A stretch of 64,000 nucleotides of DNA. Source: Namhaeicola litoreus. Lineage in GTDB: Bacteria; Bacteroidota; Bacteroidia; Flavobacteriales; Flavobacteriaceae. The stretch lies in the NCBI RefSeq assembly GCF_042679565.1, contig NZ_JBHTMY010000003.1, positions 124,001-188,000 of the forward strand, written 5' to 3'. Under the pieces are notes generated by a model. It was given only the letters and a program-made list of their open reading frames with translations. It was not told the DNA's origin and did no database searches. This document shows positions 34,784 to 42,393 of this stretch, piece by piece. A program made the position numbers and the translations under genes. Numbering within the stretch: the first letter of the stretch is position 1; each line of letters opens with the position of its first letter.

Positions 34784-34844
34784 GCCTTCCTGCTGATCAA
34801 AATAAACCAAAACCATAAGAAACATTAAAACAAAGGCCAATTAA

Positions 34845-35417
34845 CTAATCAAGTGCAGGAGGATATTGGGTAAGTATTTTATTGACAAACTCATTAATTT
34901 TTGCTTCTTTTTTGTCTACATTTTTATAATCGGATAGCACGGAAGTTCCCATTCCTTGCCAAGCTAATTCTTTTCTTTTCATATCAATCAGATCGATAAA
35001 TAATGTTCCTTCGGTGGACTGAACTACATTGGTGTAACCGGGTCCATAACCCCAACCGAGTCCAGGACCAAAACCTCCCCAGCCCCAGCCATAATACCAA
35101 GGGTACCAACCCATGTAGCCATTGTTGTATACATCAATTCGCTCTTTAGACTTCGCAAAGATATTTACCAGTAAATCTGGATCTTCAGATTTTTCGATTC
35201 CTTTTGCGGCCATTTCACTTTCAACAGCACGTAATATTCTTCTTTTGTCTAAGTCTGAAATTTCTAATTTATCTATGCCTTTTTTATAAAATGCATAAGT
35301 TTTGTATTGACTAAAATCAACCGTTTTGTCATAATCACTCGAAATCGAGACTGATGAACAAGAAAACATTAGGGCGGCAAGAAAACTTAAAATTATCGTA
35401 CTTCTAAAAATTTTCAT
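34845..35417 (-). CDS. DUF4136 lipoprotein with a Gly/Trp/Tyr-rich segment
   Basis: A 190-residue lipoprotein: signal sequence with lipobox LMFSC (Cys at residue 20), then the DUF4136 pattern DYDKTVDFSQYKTYAFYK and a later SEDPDLLVNIFAKSKE. Between about residues 98 and 128 lies an unusual run of Gly, Trp, Tyr and Pro (for example GWYPWYYGWGWGGFGPG), before the conserved GTLFIDLIDMKRKELAW. The protein is presumably anchored in the outer membrane; no reaction is known. Only 17 bases separate it from hutU upstream, so it may ride on the same transcript. Confidence 0.82.
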   Translation of the reverse strand: MKIFRSTIILSFLAALMFSCSSVSISSDYDKTVDFSQYKTYAFYKKGIDKLEISDLDKRRILRAVESEMAAKGIEKSEDPDLLVNIFAKSKERIDVYNNGYMGWYPWYYGWGWGGFGPGLGWGYGPGYTNVVQSTEGTLFIDLIDMKRKELAWQGMGTSVLSDYKNVDKKEAKINEFVNKILTQYPPALD

Positions 35418-35434
35418 GAATCGTTGGTTTTAAA

Positions 35435-37426
35435 TTAAAGCAATCGATCATCTACTTCATTGGGCAGCGTTACAGTGAGTTTCGGTTCCATTTCCATCGC
35501 TTTTATAGCCGTATGGATAGCTCCTTGATTTCTTGCCCAACCCCTTCTGGCGATACCATTATTCACATCCCAAAAGAGCATCGATTTTAATCGTTTGCTT
35601 GCATTGTCTGAACCATCAAGAACCATACCAAATCCGCCATTAATCACTTCGCCCCAGCCCACGCCACCGCCATTATGAATTGAAACCCATGTCGCGCCTC
35701 TAAAACTATCTCCAATTACATTTTGAATGGCCATATCTGCCGTAAAACTTGACCCATCGTAGATATTTGCTGTTTCTCTGTAGGGAGAATCTGTTCCGGA
35801 TACATCATGATGATCTCTACCAAGTACGACAGGAGCTTTTATTTCATTATTCTTTATGGCCTGATTAAAAGCTTCAGCTATTCTTATTCTTCCTACAGCG
35901 TCGGCGTATAAAATTCTCGCTTTTGAACCTACGACCAGGTTGTTTTCTTTAGCATTGGCTATCCAATGTATGTTGTCTAGTAGTTGCTCTTTGATTTCCT
36001 CTGGAGAGTTCTTTTGAATATCTTTTAATACCTCTAGGGCAATTCGGTCTGTTTTGTCTAAATCTTCTTGGTTTCCCGACGTACAGACCCATCTAAACGG
36101 GCCAAATCCGTAATCAAAGCACATGGGACCCATAATATCTTCAACATATGAAGGATATCTGAATTTATCCCCTGCCTCATTCAAAATATCTGCGCCGGCC
36201 CTTGAAGCTTCCAATAAAAATGCATTTCCATAGTCGAAGAAATACATGCCATTTTTGGCTTGCTGATTGATGGCTGAGGTTTGTCTTTTTAAGGAATTCT
36301 TTACGGCCTGTTTGAATTTATCAGGATCATCACGCATAAGTTTATTTGATTCTTCATACGTCAAACCTACGGGGTAGTATCCTCCAGACCAAGGATTATG
36401 CAACGAGGTTTGATCACTCCCTAAATCTACTTTTAAACCTTCTTTATTGAATTTTTCCCAAACATCTACAATATTTCCAAGGTAAGCAATAGATCTTACT
36501 GATTTTTCCTTTTGGGCTTTTCGCACCGTTTTTGTAAGCTCATCTAGATCAGTGCAAACGATATCTACCCATTTTTGCTCAAATCTTGTTTGAACTACTT
36601 TCGGATTTATTTCTGCACATACCGTTATACACCCCGTAATATTGCCAGCCTTGGGCTGAGCACCACTCATTCCTCCTAAACCAGAGGTGACAAATAATTT
36701 TCCAGCTAATCCTTCATTGTGTTTGGCAATCATTCTACCTGCATTTAAAACGGTGATGGTGGTGCCGTGCACTATACCTTGAGGGCCTATGTACATATAA
36801 CTTCCAGCGGTCATTTGTCCGTATTGTGTTACGCCCAAGGCATTGTATTTTTCCCAATCGTCTTGTTTTGAATAATTAGGTATCATCATTCCATTGGTTA
36901 CTACAACTCTCGGCGCCTCAGTATGAGAAGGAAACAGGCCCAATGGATGACCCGAATACATCACCAAGGTTTGATCTTCCTCCATCAGAGATAAATACTT
37001 CATGGTAAGTGCGTATTGCGCCCAATTTTGAAATACGGCTCCATTTCCGCCATAAGTTATTAACTCATGCGGGTGCTGAGCCACTCTATGGTCCAAATTA
37101 TTTTGAATCATATGCATGATGGCTTTCGCTTGAAGACATTTTCCAGGGTATTCGTCTATGGGTCGAGCATACATCTCATAATCCGGAATAAATCTATACA
37201 TATAGATTCTTCCGTAGTTGTCTAGTTCTTCACGAAATTCCTTAGCCAAAACAATATGATGATCTTTTTTAAAATAGCGCAAAGCGTTTTTTACAGCTAG
37301 TTTTTTTTCATCTTCAGATAAGATATCCTTTCTTTTTGGCGCGTGGTTTAATTTAGGATTGAAGGCTTTCTTTTTTGGTAAAATATCCGGAATGCCTTGA
37401 ATGATGGAGTCTTGAAATGTTTTCAT
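35435..37426 (-). CDS. hutU: Urocanate hydratase
   Basis: Urocanase adds water to urocanate using a tightly bound NAD, the second step of histidine breakdown. The 663-residue product contains ELITYGGNGAVFQNWAQYAL, MYSGHPLGLFPS, GPQGIVHGTTITVLNAG, TSGLGGMSGAQPKA and WVCTSGNQEDLDKTD, and ends with VSIHNGGGVGWGEVINGG. It is the long form near 660-680 residues, as in animals, not the 550-residue form of Pseudomonas. No hutH, hutI or genuine hutG is beside it; the arginase-fold gene 9 kb away has a damaged metal site. It follows a 52-residue Cys-rich gene by 15 bases. Confidence 0.95.
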   Translation of the reverse strand: MKTFQDSIIQGIPDILPKKKAFNPKLNHAPKRKDILSEDEKKLAVKNALRYFKKDHHIVLAKEFREELDNYGRIYMYRFIPDYEMYARPIDEYPGKCLQAKAIMHMIQNNLDHRVAQHPHELITYGGNGAVFQNWAQYALTMKYLSLMEEDQTLVMYSGHPLGLFPSHTEAPRVVVTNGMMIPNYSKQDDWEKYNALGVTQYGQMTAGSYMYIGPQGIVHGTTITVLNAGRMIAKHNEGLAGKLFVTSGLGGMSGAQPKAGNITGCITVCAEINPKVVQTRFEQKWVDIVCTDLDELTKTVRKAQKEKSVRSIAYLGNIVDVWEKFNKEGLKVDLGSDQTSLHNPWSGGYYPVGLTYEESNKLMRDDPDKFKQAVKNSLKRQTSAINQQAKNGMYFFDYGNAFLLEASRAGADILNEAGDKFRYPSYVEDIMGPMCFDYGFGPFRWVCTSGNQEDLDKTDRIALEVLKDIQKNSPEEIKEQLLDNIHWIANAKENNLVVGSKARILYADAVGRIRIAEAFNQAIKNNEIKAPVVLGRDHHDVSGTDSPYRETANIYDGSSFTADMAIQNVIGDSFRGATWVSIHNGGGVGWGEVINGGFGMVLDGSDNASKRLKSMLFWDVNNGIARRGWARNQGAIHTAIKAMEMEPKLTVTLPNEVDDRLL

Positions 37427-37441
37427 GAAGAGGAGATTTTT

Positions 37442-37600
37442 CTAATAATTTGGCTTTTTAGGGTCAAACCCATAGGGACAATGTCGACAATTGTTTTTAC
37501 AACAAAACCCTCTTTTTAGGTGGTATTTTTCAGTAAAAACCTTAAAGCCTTGTTCAGAGATATAATAGTCTTCTGTGTCTAAATTATTGTTAAATTGCAT
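37442..37600 (-). CDS. Small Cys-rich protein, DUF5522-like
   Basis: A 52-codon gene directly upstream of hutU. Its translation starts MQFNNNLDTEDYYISEQGFK and carries RGFCCKNNCRHCPYGF (residues 30-45), a CC-x3-C-x2-C-P-Y cluster typical of DUF5522 proteins, before ending DPKKPNY. Four closely placed cysteines suggest a zinc or iron-sulfur site. Length, motif and placement argue for a real gene: the frame is intact, the start ATG is at 37600, and the gap to hutU is 15 bases. A near-match TACCTTTA precedes the start. No function is known to me. Confidence 0.8.
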   Translation of the reverse strand: MQFNNNLDTEDYYISEQGFKVFTEKYHLKRGFCCKNNCRHCPYGFDPKKPNY

Positions 37601-37642
37601 GCGTAAAGGTATTTTTAATTGCCTTTTTATTAGGCTGTTTTC

Positions 37643-37966
37643 ATGTTAATATTTTCAAAATATTTATTTCTCCCTCATTTTAACGCCCTTGCGATTTGGC
37701 CTTTTATTATTCTTAAATACAAAAAATTAAAGGATGATGAAATTATCATGAACCATGAAAAAATTCATTTAAAACAGCAAGTAGAAATGCTTTGGTTGTT
37801 TTATTTTATTTGGTATTTACTTGAGTTTTTGTTTCATTTTATGAAATACAGAAATTTTTTGAAGGCATACAAAGCTATTAGTTTTGAAAAGGAGGCTTAT
37901 GCAAATGAACAGAATTTGAATTATTTATTAGAGAGAAAGTTTTGGAGTTTTCTGAATTATTTTTGA
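37643..37966 (+). CDS. Small membrane protein with an HEXXH motif
   Basis: A 107-residue basic protein. Residues 38-42 read HEKIH, an HEXXH zinc-protease motif, in the context MNHEKIHLKQQ; a hydrophobic helix follows at about 50-66 and a Glu-rich segment FEKEAYANEQNL (82-93) could give the third ligand. The first 25 residues are also hydrophobic. It therefore looks like a minimal membrane-embedded metallopeptidase or a relative of one, but it is far smaller than known families and I cannot name it. It overlaps the start of the next gene by 25 bases, indicating coupled translation. Confidence 0.75.
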   Translation: MLIFSKYLFLPHFNALAIWPFIILKYKKLKDDEIIMNHEKIHLKQQVEMLWLFYFIWYLLEFLFHFMKYRNFLKAYKAISFEKEAYANEQNLNYLLERKFWSFLNYF

Positions 37967-38895
37967 AGGACCACAAGATTGAGACTACTGAAATTGAGCT
38001 TGATTTTACACCCAATTTTGATGTTTCTTTGTTTGTTAAAAGAGAGGATAAGATTCATCCTTTCATATCTGGTAACAAATTCAGGAAGTTAAAGTACAAT
38101 TTTTTCGATGCCAAGGAGAAAGGTTTTAAGCAACTGCTTACTTTTGGTGGAGCCTATTCAAATCATATCAGTGCGGTAGCTTCCTTGGGTCATGAATTTG
38201 GCTTTAAAACGATTGGTGTAATCAGAGGCGATGAATTAGGGCAGAACTTACAATATACTTTTGACCAAAATCCTACCTTAAAATTGGCTTCAGAACAAGG
38301 AATGGTTTTTGAATTTGTTTCCAGGCCATTGTACAGAGAAAAGGAAAATGAAACTTTCATCAACAGTTTAGGTAAAAAATTTGGTGAGTTCTATTTAATT
38401 CCAGAAGGAGGAACGAATGAATTGGCGATAAAAGGTTGTGAGGAAATATTGACAGAAAAAGATGAAATATTCGATTATATCTGTGTCGCAGTGGGCACTG
38501 GTGGCACAATAGCCGGAGTTATCAATTCCTCGTCAATTCACCAAAAAGTACTCGGATTTCCTGCTTTAAAAGGAGATTTTTTGACAGAAGAAATTGAGAA
38601 ATATACAATAAGAATGGGGAGTTGGAGTTTAATAAATGACTATCATTTTGGTGGTTATGGAAAAGTTAATGAAGATTTGATTAATTTTATCAATAAATTT
38701 AGATTTGATAAAAATATTCCATTAGATCCAATTTATACAGGAAAAATGTTTTACGGTATTTTTGAATTGATTAAAAAAGGATTTTTTTTTAAAGGCGCAA
38801 AAATACTTGTCGTGCATACTGGTGGTTTACAGGGGATAAAAGGAATGAATAAACAATTTGAAAGAAAAAAAATACCGCTTAAAATTTATGAATAG
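37942..38895 (+). CDS. D-cysteine desulfhydrase / ACC deaminase family PLP enzyme
   Basis: A 317-residue fold-II PLP enzyme. The PLP lysine lies in SGNKFRKLKYN (Lys46), followed by the substrate loop TFGGAYSNHI, and the phosphate-binding VAVGTGGTIAGV (about residues 177-188). In this family the enzyme either removes sulfide from D-cysteine or deaminates aminocyclopropane carboxylate; bacterial members without plant contact are usually the former. The start appears to be TTG at 37942: no ATG exists before residue 100, and this TTG gives the usual length. It overlaps the HEXXH gene by 25 bases, and its stop overlaps the next gene's ATG. Confidence 0.82.
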   Translation: MEFSELFLKDHKIETTEIELDFTPNFDVSLFVKREDKIHPFISGNKFRKLKYNFFDAKEKGFKQLLTFGGAYSNHISAVASLGHEFGFKTIGVIRGDELGQNLQYTFDQNPTLKLASEQGMVFEFVSRPLYREKENETFINSLGKKFGEFYLIPEGGTNELAIKGCEEILTEKDEIFDYICVAVGTGGTIAGVINSSSIHQKVLGFPALKGDFLTEEIEKYTIRMGSWSLINDYHFGGYGKVNEDLINFINKFRFDKNIPLDPIYTGKMFYGIFELIKKGFFFKGAKILVVHTGGLQGIKGMNKQFERKKIPLKIYE

Positions 38896-39748
38896 GCTAT
38901 TGAAAATAGGTTTTTTATTGTCAGTAATTTTAATTTTTGCAAGTTGTAATAGTAGCAAAAAGGCAGTTTCCTATAAAAATACTCAACCCAAAGTTATTGT
39001 AAAAGATGAAATTTCAACTTCAAAAGAGAAAGATCAACTTAGACAAATTACAGCCATGGGTGATGAGGTTTTTGACAAACTCGAAGCAAAATTGGGTTCA
39101 TCCTTAAATGCTCATACCCTTAATTATATTGATAATTATAAAAATATTGCGGTAAAGAAAATGATGGAATATAAAATTCCTGCGAGTATTACATTAGCAC
39201 AAGGTGTTCTGGAATCCGGAAATGGGAGAAGCGAACTTACACGGAAAGCCAATAACCATTTTGGTATAAAATGTCATAAAGGTTGGGAAGGGAAAAAAGT
39301 ACATCACGATGATGATGAAAAGCATGAGTGTTTTAGAAAATACAACTATCCTGAAGAATCTTTTGACGATCATTCTATGTTTCTAACCACTCGATCCAGG
39401 TATGCGGGTTTATTCGAACTAGATGCAGATGATTATAAGGCATGGGCAAAAGGTTTGAAAAATGCAGGTTATGCCACCGATAGAAAGTATCCGGATAAGT
39501 TAATAAAGATTATTGAAGAGTATAAATTATATGAGTACGATGATCTTGTTTTGGGTGTGGATAACGATAAAAAGCGTAAACGAAAAAGTGAAGAAGAGGT
39601 TGTAAGTAACAATTATATCATAGTAAATAAGGGAGATACATTGTATTCTATTGCAAAGAATAATAGCACAACTGTAGAGCGAATAAAGGCTTTGAATTCT
39701 TTGACAACCAATAATTTAAACATCGGACAAAAAATCTACCTGGACTAA
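38888..39748 (+). CDS. Lipoprotein glucosaminidase with LysM domain
   Basis: A 286-residue peptidoglycan hydrolase. The ATG at 38888 (ATGAATAG overlaps the previous stop by eight bases) gives a lipobox IFASC with Cys at residue 20. The glucosaminidase (FlgJ/LytG-like) domain spans about 75-215: SITLAQGVLESGNGRSEL holds the catalytic Glu, then NNHFGIKCHKGW and YPEESFDDHSMFL. A basic linker KKRKRKSEEE leads to a C-terminal LysM module (YIIVNKGDTLYSIAKNNSTT) that binds glycan strands. It probably trims the cell wall from the periplasmic face of the outer membrane. Confidence 0.9.
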   Translation: MNRLLKIGFLLSVILIFASCNSSKKAVSYKNTQPKVIVKDEISTSKEKDQLRQITAMGDEVFDKLEAKLGSSLNAHTLNYIDNYKNIAVKKMMEYKIPASITLAQGVLESGNGRSELTRKANNHFGIKCHKGWEGKKVHHDDDEKHECFRKYNYPEESFDDHSMFLTTRSRYAGLFELDADDYKAWAKGLKNAGYATDRKYPDKLIKIIEEYKLYEYDDLVLGVDNDKKRKRKSEEEVVSNNYIIVNKGDTLYSIAKNNSTTVERIKALNSLTTNNLNIGQKIYLD

Positions 39749-39780
39749 AAAAGGCATCCCGATAGAGATGCCTTTAAAAA
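39747..39780 (-). terminator. Terminator between glucosaminidase and Spy-like genes
   Basis: AAAGGCATC (39750-39758) pairs with GATGCCTTT (39767-39775), loop eight bases. Read on the minus strand it is followed by six T, so it ends the Spy-like transcript; on the plus strand the tail is A-rich after TTT, so it is weaker there but may still serve the glucosaminidase gene. Confidence 0.75.
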
Positions 39781-39788
39781 AAATGGTT

Positions 39789-40235
39789 TTATTGTTGATT
39801 GGGTTGAGGTGGCTTTTGTCCCTTTGCGTACTGTTTTCTTTTCATTTTTTCTTTTCGGTGATGATTCGTTTTTGTCCATTTTTCAAATTGCTCATCATTC
39901 AATATTTTTTTCAAGTTATTTTGGTAAGCCAATTGCATATCGAGCATTTCGTTCTTCATTTTGAAATGATCGTCGGCGCTGACTTCTCCCTTTTCTTTCA
40001 GTTTTTCCATTTTACCTCTATGTAAATTTCTTTGTTCTGCCTGTTTTTTGTTCAAAGTCATCAAACTATTCATTTGAGAATCATTTAAAGATAGGTCTAA
40101 TGCCATTTGTTTGGTTTGCAAAGTAGCTTGTTGTTCAGGAGTTAAATTTTTAAAATCTCCTTTTCTTTGGTTCTGTTTTTGGGCAAAGCCAAAAGTAGTG
40201 ATGACCAAAGCTAATAAAAGCACTAATTTTTTCAT
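39789..40235 (-). CDS. Spy/CpxP-like periplasmic protein
   Basis: A 148-residue exported protein: signal peptide MKKLVLLLALVITTFGFA before QKQNQ, then a helical, highly charged body with NLTPEQQATLQTKQM (an LTxxQ motif), LSLNDSQMNSL and ILNDEQFEKWTK. This is the helix pattern of Spy/CpxP chaperones and of metal-sensing relatives. The C-terminal 30 residues are Lys/His/Gln-rich. It probably acts as a periplasmic stress chaperone or a metal buffer. It is a single-gene unit with its own terminator. Confidence 0.78.
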   Translation of the reverse strand: MKKLVLLLALVITTFGFAQKQNQRKGDFKNLTPEQQATLQTKQMALDLSLNDSQMNSLMTLNKKQAEQRNLHRGKMEKLKEKGEVSADDHFKMKNEMLDMQLAYQNNLKKILNDEQFEKWTKTNHHRKEKMKRKQYAKGQKPPQPNQQ

Positions 40236-40371
40236 ATTTTTTAATTTTAGGATTTACTATTATGACAATCAGTTTTTTAAAAGGTTTAATAAGATCTGCT
40301 TTTTAGCAATATTTTAACGGATGATGATAAGGTCAAAAAATTAAGTCAATTATTATCTAGCTATTTTAGAC

Positions 40372-40379
40372 TATTTTTG
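40372..40379 (+). promoter_or_regulatory. Promoter -7 box four bases before the YgiQ-family ATG
   Basis: TATTTTTG, exact TAnnTTTG, then CAGC and the ATG at 40384. The spacing predicts transcription starting at the ATG itself (leaderless). Confidence 0.6.
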
Positions 40380-40383
40380 CAGC

Positions 40384-42333
40384 ATGGAAAAAACGTATCA
40401 ATTATCTGATTGGTTACCAACTACAAAGAAGGAAATGCAAATTCGTGGTTGGGAAAATGTGGATGTAATCATCATCAGTGGAGATGCTTATATTGATCAT
40501 CCCGCTTTTGGCAGTGGTGTTTTAGGAAGAATTTTAGAATCTTACGGGTTAACTGTTGCTGTGATCCCTCAACCGAATGTTAATGATAATCTACAGGATT
40601 TTACCAAATTAGGAGCACCAAATTTATTTTTCGCGGTTACCTCTGGTGCCATGGATTCTATGGTAAGTAACTATACAGCCAGCAAAAGAAAACGAGATAA
40701 AGATGCTTATACGCCTAATGGGGATATTGGTTTTAGACCAGATTACGCCGTCACCGTATATACAAAAATTCTTAAAGATAAATTTCCAAATGTACCTGTG
40801 TTAATAGGAGGGATTGAGGCTTCATTGCGCAGAGTAACGCATTACGATTATTGGAGTGATACTTTAAAACCCAATATTTTGACTGAATCCGGAGCCGATT
40901 TATTGGTGTATGGAATGGGAGAACAACCCTTAAAAGAATTGGTAAATTTATTGCAAAGAGGCGTACCCTTTTCATCGCTAAAAACCATCAAACAAACGGC
41001 TTTTTTACAAACCAAACAAGAAGATTTGCCTAAAAATAAAAACTGGGAGGATGTAGAAATAGGTAGTCATGAAGACTGTTTAAAAGATAAATTGATTTAC
41101 GCCTCCAATTTTAAGGTAATAGAGCAAGAATCTAATAAGGTTTTCGGGAGGAGAATACTCCAACAGGTAAAGGACGATATATTGGTGATAAATCCTCCAT
41201 TTCCAACGATGACCGAGAGTGAGATCGATCATTCATATGATCTACCTTATACCAGATTGCCACATCCAAAGTACAATAAGAGAGGTCCGATACCTGCCTA
41301 TGAGATGATCAAATTTTCCATCAATATTCACAGAGGTTGTTTTGGAGGTTGTAGTTTTTGTACCATCTCGGCGCATCAAGGTAAATTTATAGCCAGTAGG
41401 AGTAAAGAATCTATTCTTTCTGAGGTAGACAAGGTTACACAAATGCCTGGTTTTAAAGGTTATTTATCCGATATTGGTGGACCTTCAGCCAATATGTATA
41501 AAATGAAAGGAAAGGTGCAAAGTATTTGTGATAAATGTGTGGCGCCCTCTTGTATTTCTCCTGTGATCTGCCATAATTTGGATACTTCACACCAGCCTTT
41601 GACAGATATATATCAATCTGTTGACGCACATCCGAAAGTGAAAAAATCGTTTATAGGTTCCGGAATAAGGTACGATATGCTTGTGCCCGAATTCAATAAA
41701 AATGCAGATCCAAAAGAACTCGATGCTTATACAGAAGAGGTCATAACCAACCATGTTTCCGGCAGACTCAAAGTGGCCCCAGAACATACTTCCGATGCCG
41801 TTCTCAAAATAATGAGGAAACCATCTTTTAAATATTTTCACAAGTTCAAAAAAAGATTTGATCAAATTAATTTAAAAAAGAGGTTGAATTTGCAATTGAT
41901 ACCTTATTTTATTTCAAGTCACCCAGCTTGTGAACTTGAAGACATGGCCAATTTAGCGGCAGAGACAAAAGACATGGGTTTTCAACTAGAACAGGTTCAG
42001 GGGTTTACGCCAACACCTATGACAGTGGCAACCGTAATTTACTACAGTGGATACCATCCATATACGCTTAAAAAAGTCTATACACCAAAGACTAGTCGCG
42101 ATAAGAAAGAGCAACATCAGTTCTTTTTTTGGTACAAAAAGGAAAATCGGGATTGGATTAGAAACACCCTGCAAAAGGTGAACAGGAATGATCTGTTAGA
42201 AAAGTTATTACCTGCGGATGTGTTGAGAAACACTCAAAAAAAGAACAAAGCAAAAAATAATCCAAAAAATAAGACAGAAGAAGGTTATAAAAGTATTTTT
42301 CAAGGCAAAAAACATTCGACTAAAAGAAGATAG
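40384..42333 (+). CDS. YgiQ family radical SAM protein
   Basis: A 649-residue radical-SAM enzyme of the YgiQ family. The N-terminal part resembles a cobalamin-binding-like fold (VDVIIISGDAYIDHPAFGSGVLGRILESYG), and the cluster motif GCFGGCSFC (CxxxCxxC) lies at about residues 319-327. A second Cys-rich stretch CDKCVAPSCISPVICH (about 383-398) is a family feature. The C terminus is basic with about 40 Lys/Arg-rich residues. The reaction is unknown. The gene starts immediately after a promoter box. Its neighbours, a Spy-like gene on one side and MscS on the other, offer no functional clue. Confidence 0.9.
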   Translation: MEKTYQLSDWLPTTKKEMQIRGWENVDVIIISGDAYIDHPAFGSGVLGRILESYGLTVAVIPQPNVNDNLQDFTKLGAPNLFFAVTSGAMDSMVSNYTASKRKRDKDAYTPNGDIGFRPDYAVTVYTKILKDKFPNVPVLIGGIEASLRRVTHYDYWSDTLKPNILTESGADLLVYGMGEQPLKELVNLLQRGVPFSSLKTIKQTAFLQTKQEDLPKNKNWEDVEIGSHEDCLKDKLIYASNFKVIEQESNKVFGRRILQQVKDDILVINPPFPTMTESEIDHSYDLPYTRLPHPKYNKRGPIPAYEMIKFSINIHRGCFGGCSFCTISAHQGKFIASRSKESILSEVDKVTQMPGFKGYLSDIGGPSANMYKMKGKVQSICDKCVAPSCISPVICHNLDTSHQPLTDIYQSVDAHPKVKKSFIGSGIRYDMLVPEFNKNADPKELDAYTEEVITNHVSGRLKVAPEHTSDAVLKIMRKPSFKYFHKFKKRFDQINLKKRLNLQLIPYFISSHPACELEDMANLAAETKDMGFQLEQVQGFTPTPMTVATVIYYSGYHPYTLKKVYTPKTSRDKKEQHQFFFWYKKENRDWIRNTLQKVNRNDLLEKLLPADVLRNTQKKNKAKNNPKNKTEEGYKSIFQGKKHSTKRR

Positions 42334-42367
42334 GGATTTATCACATACTTTTACGAGCGCTAATTAT

Positions 42368-42375
42368 TACTTTTG
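42368..42375 (+). promoter_or_regulatory. Promoter -7 box of the MscS gene
   Basis: TACTTTTG, exact TAnnTTTG, 18 bases before the ATG at 42394. The in-frame TTG at 42373 is part of this box. Confidence 0.55.
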
Positions 42376-42393
42376 TTTTTCAAAGCATATTTT

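Noticed and set aside
35435..37426. A histidine-utilisation operon around hutU
   Set aside because: No hutH or hutI is adjacent and the distant arginase-fold gene lacks metal ligands, so only hutU itself is supported.
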